A stretch of DNA of 64,000 bases from the IMG/VR virus record IMGVR_UViG_3300042869_001157, positions 1 to 64,000 of that record; one strand, 5' to 3'. The translations under genes and the position numbers were made by a program. The notes below the pieces were generated by a model. It was not told where the DNA came from. It searched no databases and saw only the letters and a list, made by a program, of their open reading frames with translations. The stretch comes from a virus. Below, one piece after another: positions 28,568-40,300 of the stretch. The first letter of the stretch is position 1. Every line of letters begins with the position of its first letter.

Positions 28568-31347
28568 TGCCTACGCGCCTTATTTTTGTTGGCAATACAA
28601 CTGAGGGAAAGTTGTTCTATAACGCTGACGCCAACCCTACTGAAAAGAACGCAATTTTTATTGATTCACAGGAAACTGAAACTCCAGTTGATTTAGTTTC
28701 TTTTATTAGTAGCAATCCTGATATGAACGAAATTAGATCAACACCGTTCCACCAGTTTTTATGGGATGGCGCTGAAGGACAGATGGCTGATCGCTGGAAG
28801 CGCGTTTTTATGAATCGCACACAGCCAGTCGATGAAAGCCTCATCAAAGATGTTGAAGTTAAGAAAAAACCCAAGAAACGCCTTGTTGCTCAGAGTAAGA
28901 ACAATCAAATCATGGCATTTAAGTCATTGGTATTTTCTCAACAATTTGAAAAGATGCCGAATTCGGCGCTTGGTAATCGGAGATCGTCTAATCGCACAAT
29001 TATGGGGATGAATTCTAAAATTCTTGGTCCTGTTCGTGCTGGTTATGACGGTGACAATGATGGATTTATTGATGATGGCTTGCCTACGATGCGTCCATTC
29101 ATACCTGGTTTAGATGTAGCGAATATACGAATTCCAAAATCTGTTCGTGCTCAGGGGATGAGGGTGCGAACATCGTCTGCTCCTGTTGATAGGTTCGCAA
29201 CGATTTCGGTTGATCAAATTCGTCAAACAGTGTTGAATCAAGATAAATTTCTTGAAGAAAGATTCAATGATGGGAAACCAATAACTTCCATTGGTGATGT
29301 TAAAAGAATATTGATGGATGAGTTACCTAGTTTTGCTAATGGTGGATCAAATTTTGATTTCTTAGATGGTCCAGATGACCAACCGCTAGAACCCTACGCA
29401 TATGAGAATATGGTTGGTTTTTTACTCGTATTGCATGCTAACCCAAGTATGAAAAAGTTTTCTTATGACATGAAACCTTTTGGTATTGGTGACGAGCCGG
29501 GTGTTGGTGGAAAAACTCGCTATCAATCAGGAAATCAGTGGACTGTAGTCAATGGGGCATATGTTGCTACAAAAAATAGAACACCAAAAATCACTATTAC
29601 TTATCGTCACCCGATGGACCCAATGTACAAGATGGCGAGTCCATCCATCTTATTCAGTGAAGGTCGATTTGATGTAAGTTCAAATATTATTGGTTCTGCC
29701 ATGATGAGCGGAATGGCGGAGAGTTTGGGCGGATCGTTGGATGACGAGGCCTTGATGTCTGTTTATGAATTTCTCAATTACAATAATATGAATAACTCTT
29801 TGGGCAATTTTATTGATTTAGTTACTCCCCAATTTGGTTCCAACCCAGACGCACGGCTTCCTGGTGTTGATCAAGCAACAATGGACACTATTAAGTACTT
29901 AACTGATACTGGGGTTATCCCTGACGATATGTTTAATAATGGGGCAACGATTCGGCTTATTGAAAAAGTTCGTGACATAGCAAAGAATCAATCATCTGCC
30001 ATATCTGACGGATTTACAGATCAGGCCAAGGGTGCTCTCAAATACCATGAAGAGATGTGGTCTGTTTTGGCCAGGTCTACGGCGATACACGAAGCCACGC
30101 ATGCCGCACACCTTGCGCAAATGCATGAAGATATGTTGGCCTATCTACTTCAACGCGGTGTTGACCCTTCTGTTGGTATCCCTGAGATCGCTTCAATGAT
30201 GACGAAATCTATGGATAAAAAACAATTGAAACAAATTTTGGATGATGCAACCGATATGAATGCGGTAGTTCTGAATAAGATATTTTCTGATGTATTTAAA
30301 AACCTTGCTTATAAGGCATCATCTACTGGCAATCAGAATGCGCAAAATACTTTAGAAGATTTTATGAATCAGCCTCTTTATAATAAAGATGGTTCGGTTA
30401 TTAAAATAAATAAAGAAATTGCTGATCTTTTTAATCACCTTGAATCCATGAGTGGACAAAGTGTTTTTGGTGAAGGATATCCTTATAAAGAAGGAGATAA
30501 TTTCACTTTTGCACAAGCACACATGCTTGCAGACGGAAGAATTCTCAGCCTTCAGAGACAAGATGCTAGAAGGCAATTTGCGGGAATTAAATTGTATTAC
30601 GATAAAGACAAAACTGTTGCGAGCAATGCATTAACGTTGATTAGGCAAGAGGGATACCCGGCGCTCGTGATGCAGCGAGGGAAAACTCGCCCCTTATCTA
30701 AGGAATCAGGAAAATTGATCGCTGATTCCGTCAATTCTGCAATGGGTATGGTCGGAAGAATTGTTCATTCTGGCGTTGATCTGAGAAGTGTTCGTGCTGT
30801 TGGGTCTTTTAGGCATACCCCGACTGATGTTGCTGGGCCGTTGTTGCATTCAACACAAGTGAATGCGCGGACAATTCAGGACATGGCAGCAATGGATGAT
30901 GTGGATGGGTTGAAAAATATTGCAGAAATGTCTATTATTAATTCTTTTGCTCCTCTTGCAAGAAATGCTGATCCTGCAACGCTTGGAACCATTATGGAAA
31001 CTACTGGTATGGATTTTTGGCATTTTGATTCGCTGAAAGATGATGATGTGAAAAGTATTATTGATATGGCTAGACGGTCTGCTGAGCCGGGATACAGGAA
31101 CTATATGTCAACGGCGCTCAATAGGAGAATCGTTAGTTTCCTTCAATCGAATCCTGATAGTTCGGAGTTGATGGCTGAGTTGGCAGTTTATGATGCTTTT
31201 GGTATACCTATTCAGGTTCATGAGGATGTTGTTGGTCGGTCAACTTCAAAACGCGCATTAACTTCTGATGAAATTAAATTGTTTGATAAGTTACTTAGTT
31301 GGCTTTTCCCAAAGGGTAAATTGAGTAACATTAATGAGGTCAAATAA
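28567..31347 (+). CDS. Large zincin-like member of the DxDxDG / GMRSR protein group
   Basis: A 926-residue protein whose ATG overlaps the upstream stop by one base (TAATG). A DGDNDG loop at residue 161 is followed by RPFIP and then by the single motif GMRVR at residue 197, the shortest version of the shared architecture. At residue 508 AIHEATHAAHLAQMHED has the HExxH signature of zinc metallopeptidases; the third ligand cannot be named. The C-terminal third has no recognised domain. It is the third of five proteins in this group and the only one with a single copy of the motif. Confidence 0.88.
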   Translation: MPTRLIFVGNTTEGKLFYNADANPTEKNAIFIDSQETETPVDLVSFISSNPDMNEIRSTPFHQFLWDGAEGQMADRWKRVFMNRTQPVDESLIKDVEVKKKPKKRLVAQSKNNQIMAFKSLVFSQQFEKMPNSALGNRRSSNRTIMGMNSKILGPVRAGYDGDNDGFIDDGLPTMRPFIPGLDVANIRIPKSVRAQGMRVRTSSAPVDRFATISVDQIRQTVLNQDKFLEERFNDGKPITSIGDVKRILMDELPSFANGGSNFDFLDGPDDQPLEPYAYENMVGFLLVLHANPSMKKFSYDMKPFGIGDEPGVGGKTRYQSGNQWTVVNGAYVATKNRTPKITITYRHPMDPMYKMASPSILFSEGRFDVSSNIIGSAMMSGMAESLGGSLDDEALMSVYEFLNYNNMNNSLGNFIDLVTPQFGSNPDARLPGVDQATMDTIKYLTDTGVIPDDMFNNGATIRLIEKVRDIAKNQSSAISDGFTDQAKGALKYHEEMWSVLARSTAIHEATHAAHLAQMHEDMLAYLLQRGVDPSVGIPEIASMMTKSMDKKQLKQILDDATDMNAVVLNKIFSDVFKNLAYKASSTGNQNAQNTLEDFMNQPLYNKDGSVIKINKEIADLFNHLESMSGQSVFGEGYPYKEGDNFTFAQAHMLADGRILSLQRQDARRQFAGIKLYYDKDKTVASNALTLIRQEGYPALVMQRGKTRPLSKESGKLIADSVNSAMGMVGRIVHSGVDLRSVRAVGSFRHTPTDVAGPLLHSTQVNARTIQDMAAMDDVDGLKNIAEMSIINSFAPLARNADPATLGTIMETTGMDFWHFDSLKDDDVKSIIDMARRSAEPGYRNYMSTALNRRIVSFLQSNPDSSELMAELAVYDAFGIPIQVHEDVVGRSTSKRALTSDEIKLFDKLLSWLFPKGKLSNINEVK

Positions 31348-31348
31348 T

Positions 31349-31690
31349 ATGATTAGCCAAGAAGAGTGGAATCAAAAAATTAAACAACTCTGGGGGACGA
31401 CTTTAGTCTCAGTGAATAATTCAGATTTATCTATTGACGAACACATTAGTAGGGCTAGGAAACTCCAAACAGGAATCGACCCCCACGAAGCCAGACGCAA
31501 AAACAAAGCACAAGAAATCGCCGCAATCATGTCACTCCCAGGAAAAAAGAACTGGGTACGAGAAGACGATAAGCCATATTTTGAACTAATCACAAGCGGA
31601 CTAATTAATTATCCTCCCGAAGATAGGCTAGACTTATTAGAGTTAACGAAATCTGATGATTTCCTCAAAAAATATATATCGGAGTTATGA
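31349..31690 (+). CDS. Small hypothetical protein
   Basis: A 113-residue soluble protein starting MISQEEWNQKIKQLWG. The start at 31349 directly follows the upstream stop with GAGGT about 8 nt before it; an ATG at 31334 would overlap the upstream gene by 14 nt. It is charged and helical, with PPEDRLDLLELTKSDDFL near the end. It lies in the operon between two larger genes, with overlapping or adjacent ends on both sides. Function unknown. Confidence 0.75.
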   Translation: MISQEEWNQKIKQLWGTTLVSVNNSDLSIDEHISRARKLQTGIDPHEARRKNKAQEIAAIMSLPGKKNWVREDDKPYFELITSGLINYPPEDRLDLLELTKSDDFLKKYISEL

Positions 31691-32331
31691 TGGAAACTGG
31701 ACGCTACTCTTACAAAGCAGCGATACCTGAGGTCGGTATCCCTCAAGAAAAATTCACTGGCGACGTACTAAAGGGGTACGGCCCACGAAGAGGGAATCTT
31801 GAACGCCTCCTCCGCTACTGGCGTCCCATTATGCGCAAACCAGGCGGCTTCAGGCGATGCAAAGTCATCCTGGCAGACCATCCAGAACTGTATCCATTAA
31901 ATAATATTTGCGCATGGCTACACCATGAAACTACAGGCTTATGGCCCAATGAGGGGTGTCATCACCCTGGAATGAAGAATTGTCGCCGCAAACTTAAAAA
32001 AGGCAAAAATGGTTCATTGTGGTCTAATGAGCAATTCAATAACCGTCTATCCCGTATCCCCAAAGCGGGCGCAAAGTCACTTCAAAGCGATGTTTTCTTT
32101 GATGCTGACTGGTATACCAAGGGATTGGATGTGTATGCGGGTAACGAAAATTATGTTGTCACGCCAGATGATTTAACTCATGCATTTAAAGTGCTATCGG
32201 ATTTTTGTGAAATGGAATCAAAGTTTGCCGAATATTTGCGCAATAACGACAATTGGGAATTTGAAGGCGAAAATGAAGCCGGGTTCACCCTCAAGTCGCT
32301 TATGCCTGTAGAGGATTGTGGATGTGACTGA
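31690..32331 (+). CDS. Hypothetical protein, Cys/His-containing
   Basis: A 213-residue protein. ATG codons at 31687 and 31690 are both possible; GGAG at 31681 fits 31690 better. The core contains YGPRRGNLERLLRYWRPIM, then CKVILADHPELYPL, AWLHHETTGLWPNEGC and HHPGMKNC, with several histidines and cysteines that could bind a metal. The protein ends in EDCGCD. The strongly patterned central part looks like a conserved phage family, but I cannot name a function. The next gene starts on its stop codon (TGATG). Confidence 0.78.
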   Translation: METGRYSYKAAIPEVGIPQEKFTGDVLKGYGPRRGNLERLLRYWRPIMRKPGGFRRCKVILADHPELYPLNNICAWLHHETTGLWPNEGCHHPGMKNCRRKLKKGKNGSLWSNEQFNNRLSRIPKAGAKSLQSDVFFDADWYTKGLDVYAGNENYVVTPDDLTHAFKVLSDFCEMESKFAEYLRNNDNWEFEGENEAGFTLKSLMPVEDCGCD

Positions 32332-34355
32332 TGAACTCTTTTGAGATCATTAAACCAAGCAAATGCTGTCCTGATCAGCAGATTGTTGTTCAACGCCATG
32401 TTCTGACAGCAAAAAATGTTGATGGCAATGCATTTGTTGGGTCTATTGCTTCAAAACAAGAAATAGTCAACTACAAAGCAATGGTGAAAATGCTTGGTCT
32501 TGGTGACAACTATCGAGTTAAACGTGTCGGCACCATCGGTTCATCTTCCACTATTGGACAAACGGCGCAGGCAGTCGGTTCATATTTCTTGCCTGGCGAT
32601 ACGTCAATCCTGAGAAGCCCTATTCGTTCAACCGGATTTTCTTTACTAACCCCAGGAACACCCAATATCCCCAGACTTCCTAGTATGCGCACTGGTCGCG
32701 ACAAAGTCCATAGATGTCCTGAAGGATTTCAGTATGGCGGTCGTTTTACAGATAATCAGTTCACTACATGTGGAGCAAAATTGTTCGACATTCCAAGCCC
32801 TCTTGGATTAGCCATGTCTGCTTTGCGTGCGTTACGCAGGGGAACAACCCTGAAGCCCATTCCTGTAGAAGGAAGGGCATTGACCCCGGGAGAGTACGGA
32901 GGATCAGTGATTGATTCTCGTGCACCACAAATCCCACGAGTTACAGATAGTGATGTCAAAAAACAACTTGAAAGTATTAGGCAAATTGTCAAAGACATGA
33001 ATCAACCGAACCTTGATGCCAAGAGAATGGTACGGCGTGACGGGTTCATTCTGGAACCAGTGGTATCTCCAAAAGTTTTGAGAACCATTCCCGATAACCG
33101 TGACATGGAAGGGGCAGCATACATTTTAAATGCAAATAATGTTTCTACCCTCGGTGGCGAAGAACTTGGGTTGCTCTCAAATACTGGAGTAACCAAACTT
33201 ATGTACGTTTTACCTGGTGGATCAACACTTAGTTTAGAAAAAGTTAGACCATTAACCGTTGGTGAACGTCGCAAACTTGGTAGAACAGTCAATGCTGCCT
33301 CTCGTATTGATAATAGTCAGATCGCTGCGGCAAGACTGATGTCTGTTGCTGAAGAAACTGGTGACGGGATTCAATATTCTGAAAATTTTGTTGGTGTCAG
33401 CAACCCCCATAAGAGAATTGCTACAAGAAATGGCAAAATGGTTGAAAGTTGGGTTGGTCAAGTATTTGCCAACCGCAAAGGCAAGCCATTGCCCGAGACG
33501 AGACAGACTTCTTCTGAGGCTGGCATTTCTGAAAAAATATCTTCACTTCAAGAAGCGATTGAGCATATTGCGGCGGGTGGAAGTCTTGCTTCTATTTCCC
33601 CCGATATTCTCCAACAGGCGCTTATTCAGGCTGGATTATTCAAAGCACGCAATATTGGCAATAATCAGAAAATTTTCGACGGACCCAATGGAAGATCGTA
33701 TTTGTCTATTAGTCCTATTAATGATTTTGAACATTTGAACGCAACTCTCGTTTCTGATATTCAACAGCATTTTGGTATTGAATCTCCAGACGTTTATCCA
33801 TATGGCTCGGGTCCTCGTCGTTCATATTTGAAAGAAACTTCTGGGACTGTTTATCCAGGAAATGTGCCATCTACCAGCAAACTATTTAAAGATGGCGACA
33901 TTTCTCATGTGGCTGCGCTTTTAGTGTCCGACTTATTGATCGGTGATTCCAATAGGTCGCCCGCAAGCGTCGAAATTATAGAATTGTCAGACAAAAATGC
34001 GGTTGTCCCGACCATCAACTTGCCCGATTTTACTGAGATTCAAAAGAAAATCAAGACCCCCGAAGAACTCATCAGACAAATGGCATCACTTGCTGAAAAT
34101 GGCTCCTATCAGGAGTATTATAGAGAGTTGAAGAGTCAACAAAAAAGACAATTCCTTGCCATCATCAATAAGTTGCTAGCAAGAGCACGGGCTTTTAATT
34201 TTGAAAAATATCAAGCCAGATTTGTTATTGATGGAAGATTGACCGAAGTAGAAAAAAGTCATTTACTAATAATGCAGAAGATAGTCAAGCAGAGAATTGG
34301 CTCTCTGGAAAGAGCCGGAGATTTGATCCGGAATATACTTGGAGGATTTCAGTGA
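32331..34355 (+). CDS. Large hypothetical protein with kinase-fold-like C-terminal motif
   Basis: A 674-residue protein. Around residues 128-150 it has HRCPEGFQYGGRFTDNQF plus a cysteine, the same C-P-x-G...FTD pattern as in the 2719-aa protein. Around residues 500-560 it reads RRSYLKETSG, then VAALLVSDLLIGDSNRSP, which recalls the catalytic-loop region of HipA/PI4-kinase-like folds (D-x-LIGNxDRxxxN), though the usual Asn is not evident, so a degenerate or unrelated fold is possible. It has neither the DxDxDG loop nor GMRSR motifs, unlike its large neighbours. Start and stop overlap both adjacent genes. Confidence 0.82.
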   Translation: MNSFEIIKPSKCCPDQQIVVQRHVLTAKNVDGNAFVGSIASKQEIVNYKAMVKMLGLGDNYRVKRVGTIGSSSTIGQTAQAVGSYFLPGDTSILRSPIRSTGFSLLTPGTPNIPRLPSMRTGRDKVHRCPEGFQYGGRFTDNQFTTCGAKLFDIPSPLGLAMSALRALRRGTTLKPIPVEGRALTPGEYGGSVIDSRAPQIPRVTDSDVKKQLESIRQIVKDMNQPNLDAKRMVRRDGFILEPVVSPKVLRTIPDNRDMEGAAYILNANNVSTLGGEELGLLSNTGVTKLMYVLPGGSTLSLEKVRPLTVGERRKLGRTVNAASRIDNSQIAAARLMSVAEETGDGIQYSENFVGVSNPHKRIATRNGKMVESWVGQVFANRKGKPLPETRQTSSEAGISEKISSLQEAIEHIAAGGSLASISPDILQQALIQAGLFKARNIGNNQKIFDGPNGRSYLSISPINDFEHLNATLVSDIQQHFGIESPDVYPYGSGPRRSYLKETSGTVYPGNVPSTSKLFKDGDISHVAALLVSDLLIGDSNRSPASVEIIELSDKNAVVPTINLPDFTEIQKKIKTPEELIRQMASLAENGSYQEYYRELKSQQKRQFLAIINKLLARARAFNFEKYQARFVIDGRLTEVEKSHLLIMQKIVKQRIGSLERAGDLIRNILGGFQ

Positions 34356-37300
34356 ATCGTTACGCCCTATTAAAAGATTCTATTAATGACAGTATTTTTG
34401 GAGTAATCGTTGATAGTAACGGTCTCTCAAAATTCTATGGCGTAAGCGCCAAAGGGCTAGAATGGTCCAAGTGGGCCAACGGGATTAACGTTAAAAGCGA
34501 AAACAACGGTTTACCAATTGGCGTAGTGGTAGGCGGTTACTCGGCCCTTCGTAACACTAACCCCAACTATATTCAAGCACTCGTAGATACTGTATCTCTC
34601 CGCAATCCTTCAATCAATAAGAAACAAGGCATCTCTGATTCTTTGATCAAGAACTCTTCCTCGGTTGTCCCTGGTGTTCGTGACGCGGAATTGCGTGCAT
34701 TTGACATCGACAAGCGTAATGAAGCCATTGCTTTCAAAGCGCGTGCATTCCGTACCGACTCCAAAGTTTCATCGTTGCTTACCCAGGTGCGTGCGGAGCG
34801 ACTGGGATTTGTTTCAGCCGAAGGCGTATTCAGTTCACGTAACCCAATCCATACCCCTGAAGTGAAGCAAGCAGAAATTATTGATTCGTATGGTCGTTCT
34901 TTGCAGCGTGCTATTGGCTTGAGTCTTATTCGTAAGAAGTCAGCCAAGATGCTTGCTGTTGTCCGCAAGGATCAGGCGCTTGCTCAGTCTTTTGGTATTG
35001 AATTCAAGGCGGCTGGCATTGGTCCGAAGATTGGCAGTCGTTTGGGTGGCGGTCTTCGTTCTGCTCCTGCTGGCATGTCTTTTGTTGACGTTACTGGTGT
35101 GACTGACGCTGATACTGACGGTATCGTTTTTGAAGGTAAGCCTGGTCTTGAGCGTCCGATTATTCCTCGTTTTATGGTTCCGAAGGACCTTGCTCGTAAG
35201 TTGTCTGGGATTGTTGATGGTGATGCTGAAGAGATTGAGAAGCAGCGTCGTGCCGGCAATACGAGTGTTCAGTTTGATGAAGGTAAGTTGCGTAATATTG
35301 TTGCGAGTGTTGGTGGGGATGCGAGTCTTCTTCAGGCTGTAACTAATGATCGTGGTGTTCCTGCTACTACGACTTCTGGGCGTGAGCGTGTTTCTGCTGC
35401 TGCACGTAATGTTGCTGGCAATATTGCTTCTCGTCGTAGGGAGATTGCTTCGCGTCGTGGTATGCGTAGTGGTCAGCGTGCCGATCTTGGTGATGCGACT
35501 CCGCTTTCTCCTGGTGAGTTGAATAAGTTGTCGGAGCAGGAGATCGTTGATCGTTTGATTGAGGATCGTTATGCTGGTTTGAATCTTGATGAGGCTGCGA
35601 AGAAGTATGGTTTGAAGGGTGGTCGTGTTGAGGCTCGTCGTCTTGAGGCTCGCGAAATGCAGCGCCGTAATAACCAAGGTATGCGCTCGCGGACAACACC
35701 TCCAGGAATAGTTCGCGAAGATTATTTCAACTTTGAAGAATATGATTTCAATGATCAGGTTGTTGACGCGATGGGGAACTGGATGGGTCGACCGGATCAG
35801 CAAGAAATGCGCGAAAGAAGCGGTGGACTTGAGGCACTCTGGGAAGACTTCAAGAAGTCTGACGAATACCGCGACATGGAAGCCGACATGCTGGATGACA
35901 ACCTTAAGTTCAGTGGAGCAACTTCGGATAATCCGGTACTAGTCTCAACCGCAGGCAATGACCGTGGTCAGGCAGAAATCAAATATGACGGAGAAATGTT
36001 CACTGTTGACGTAAGTTTATGGAATAACGAACAAGACGAACTTTTTGATACTCCAGAAGCCAAGAAAGAATTCGATAATCTGTCTGAAGCAGAAGAATAT
36101 GCATCGTCGCTATTTTCTGATGGCATGCGTTCACGTAACTTAAAAATGTCAGGTGCTCCAAAAGAAATTCAAGATTCTTACTCCGAAGATGACATTAAAA
36201 AAATTGAAAATTCATTACGTACTGGAGGTCGTCAGGAACTTCGCCTGTCGTGGGACTCAGAAAATAACGGTTGGATGCTTGATTCTTTTGATGCCGACGG
36301 AGAAGTCTTTATTGAAGCAGACGCACCACTAGTTCGTTTAACTGATGCAATATCTGATGTTATTGCAGATCGATATGACTCAGAGGCATATGGTGGCGAA
36401 CCGCCATACCTTAGCAATATGAATGAATTACTGCCCGATGAAGAAGATAGGGACGATAGTTGGATTAAAGAATATCCAGTTTCTGGTATGCGTTCAGTTA
36501 CTGGTATTTCAGAAATGAACACTTCTGGCGCTCCAAAAGAATATGCAGATGCTCTAGAAAAATGGCGTGGCTATTTTGGCGAAACACCTACTCGTAGGAA
36601 TAGAAGAACAGGAAAAGTAACTGAAAGTGAGCGGAATCACCCAGCACTACCTTCAGTCTATTGGAATAAAGAAAATGAATCGTGGGTGCTTTCGTTCGAT
36701 GGCGAACCGACCGAATTAAGTATTTATTCTGACGATCCAAGAGAAGCAGCAAAGGCAGTTTCGGATATTCTTGAAACAACAGCAGATCGTTATCGTTGGG
36801 AAAATGAAGACAACTTTGGGGATATTAGCGATTTGGCAGATATCGGTGAGATGTACAGTGATGGCGACGGTAAAGATAGAACCGTAAAAATTACCGCTGG
36901 TATGCGTTCCAGTTCAGGAAACATTAATAGTTTTGACGACTATCTGAACCATCCCGCATTTGATAGAGATTTTGCTGAATGGCGCAAAGACAATCCAGGT
37001 AAAAATAAGAGAGATTTTATTGACGACCCAGACGGCGCAGAAGAATACTTCTCGCTTGGTATGGAAGAAGCAGGCGCATCCTTAAACCCAGAATCATATT
37101 TTGGCACTTCTGGCATGCGTTCACGTTCAGGTGGTATGCGTTCACGAGTTGGTGGTGGCAAATGGGATGGCAAGCGACCAGAACCACAAGACATTAAAGC
37201 AGGTGCAGACTTAAGCGGAGCGGACCTTAGTTATCAAATTTTGCGTCGTATTGACTTGAGTGATGCTAATCTAACTGGAGCAAATCTTGTTGGTACAAAA

Positions 37301-40300
37301 ATTAATGGTGCTAATTTGAAAGGTGCAAATCTAACAGATGCCAACCTTAGTAGAACAGAATTGCAAGCCTCAAATCTTGTTGGCGCAAAACTTACTGGCA
37401 CTGATTTCACTAGTGCAAACCTATCAAATGTCAACCTAACAAATGCCGACCTATCTTCCGCAAACCTGTATAGCACAATGCTTGATGGGGCAAATCTAAC
37501 TAACGCAAACCTTCAGGGCGCAAACCTTCGCGGTGCAAAAATGCAAGCAACAAACTTGAACAATGCAAACTTAATTAAAGCAAACTTAACTGACGCAAAT
37601 CTTACTGACGCAAAACTAATTGCCGCAGACTTAATTTACGCAGACCTACGAAAAGCAAAAATGATTCGTGCAGACTTGCGATTTGCGAACTTGGCAGGCG
37701 CAAACTTAACTAGAGCAAACCTTGGTACTGCAAACCTAAAAAAAGCAAATCTAGAAGAAGCAAACTTAACTGACGCAAACGTCACTGACGCAAATCTTAC
37801 TGACGCAAAACTGGATAATGCAGTTTTAACGAACGTAAGAATGCCCAGAGACTGGATCATCAGCAATTTGGGCACTGCTGGTATGCGTTCACGTGGCTAT
37901 CGTAATGACGATGATTCGGATTACGATAATGAGGATTACGGAGTTGACAGGGGAGACTGGGACGATGATCTAGACCCCGATGAGCGTCGACGCATCATGG
38001 ATGGTATGCGTCGACGTTCAGGTGGAATGCGTTCCAGGTACTCTGATGACAGTGCAGATGGCTACGCGGAAGCAGATGCGCCCGATCTTGATAGAGAAGA
38101 TTACGAGAACTACATAGATACTCCTACGTTTGAAGAACATTTAGGTGAATGGCTCGTAGATAACCCGGGCAAGACTAGAGAAGATTTCATCAATGACCCC
38201 GACGGTGCAGAACTCGCATGGGACAAATTTTTTGAAAACGATGATCCAAAAAAGTATTACGGCATTAGTGATGCTGAGTGGGCTGCCGCTTTCCGTTCAC
38301 GTTCAGGGAACATAAATAGTTTTGACGACTATTTGAACCATCCCGCATTCGATAGAGATTTTGCTGAATGGCGCAAAGACAATCCAGGTAAAAATAAGAG
38401 AGATTTTATTGACGACCCAGACGGCGCAGAAGAATACTTCTCGCTTGGTATGGAAGAAGCAGGCGCATCCTTAAACCCAGAATCATATTTTGGCACTTCT
38501 GGCATGCGTTCACGTTCAGGTGGTATGCGTTCCAGTACAAAACCATTAGTGGAAGCAGAACTCCTAACTGGCGATGATCTCACGCGAGAACAAGAAGAAA
38601 TGCTATTTGAAATAGTTTTCAATAATGGAGGTATAAGTGATGCCAGGCTAAACGATGGTGATTACGAAACTGGCGATTTGATGGAAGCAGCAGGTATCAA
38701 TTTATACAATATTCAGGTTAATGACGAACTTGCACAACGTATTGAAGACGCCATAGTTGAGCGCGATAAAAATTATAACCGTTACATGGGTAAAAGTTAC
38801 AATAGAGATTATGCTAGGACAATTATTGAACGTTGGCAAGATTCTGTAAATGACGACCCAGATGAAATGTTTGACGCACTTTCTTTATATGAAGGCGATT
38901 TAGTTGCCGCAATGGAAAACCACTACGATGAATATGTGTATAGCCAATTAGATACTTTTGAAAATAGCCGTGATGGCGGCATGCGTTCACGTTCAGGTGG
39001 TATGCGTTCCAGTACGCAACTACGTGGCAGGGACTTCAAGCGTGATGCCAATATCAGAGCCAATCACCTTGGCAAAGATGCTGAAACATGGCCAAGAACA
39101 GCAAGATTGCAAGACGTAATCTATCCCGAGAGACCTTATTATGGTGCTCAAGACGTGAGTCGGTCAGATAAAATTATTCTGAGTGCTCCAAGTGAAAATG
39201 GTGGCCCTGAAGGAAAAGTATATATCGCAGAGTTTGACGACGAAACTGGAACACTCACAGTCAGTTGGGGCAGGGCAGACAGTAGAAATCTTCAGACAAA
39301 AGTTTATTCAGGTAAAACTGAAGAAGATTTTCACAAGTTATTACGAGACAAAGAAAAGCGTGGATATCGACTAGAAGGTGGTCATATTCCTGCCAAATCT
39401 TCATCATATGACAAAGATGTTGATTGGAAGGCAGATCATGAAAAACAAGCCAAGATGGGTATGCGTTCCAGTACAGGGACAGAACAGCGCCCCTATACGA
39501 ATGTCCCAGTAACAGGTTCATCAGCATTGCGACAAGCAAGTTATAACGCAGAAAAACAAGAACTAGTTGTAACTTACGCGAATGGAAAAACATACACATA
39601 CAAAAACTTTTCAAATGATGACTTAGATAATTCTCTATCTGGGCCCGACTATGTCCTGACGGGCACTGCAGTAAATCAGATAAAGAAAAATCACGATTTC
39701 CGCGAAGGTGGAACACACACATTTGATCCTCAATATCAAGATGTTCAAGGTCCAGGTGGAGAATTCAGTGTAGAAAAACTTTCCCGCCTTGGACGTGGAG
39801 AAAAAACTCAAATTCCAGTAAGCGGTTCTTCAGCAATCGAAGCACTCACATGGGACGATGAAAACGAAGACCTTATCGTAACCTACGCAGGTGGACGCAC
39901 ATACACATACAAAGATGTTGACTCTTACTGGATCGAAGATTTAGAAAGAGAAACTGGCACTGGCCGAATTATCAACAACATCAAAAAAGAAGGTTATCGC
40001 GTAGTCGATGGCGGTGAACATGGTGATATGCCAAGTGAAGGCCTAACGGCAGAACGCGCAGAATTCGGTATGCGTTCACGCATGGCTCCCTCGTCAGGCC
40101 GTATCCGTGCAGCAGAAATGGAAATCTCCGCTCGCCCACAAGGAATGGCATCACGTCGCTCCGAAGGCCTCAAAGACCCACGTTTCGCCGTACCAGGACG
40201 CGACCGCGTTGACCCATCAGATGGACAACTATGGAACCGCCTATCAGACGAAGAAAAAACAACCGTTGCAAACCGTGCCGTTAATCGCGAAAGAATGCTT

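Noticed and set aside
34940-35803. A 287-codon minus-strand frame rich in Thr and Asn
   Set aside because: It is antisense to the 2517-aa gene in a stretch of strongly biased codons, has no Shine-Dalgarno or domain, and its composition is explained by the complement of the sense codons.
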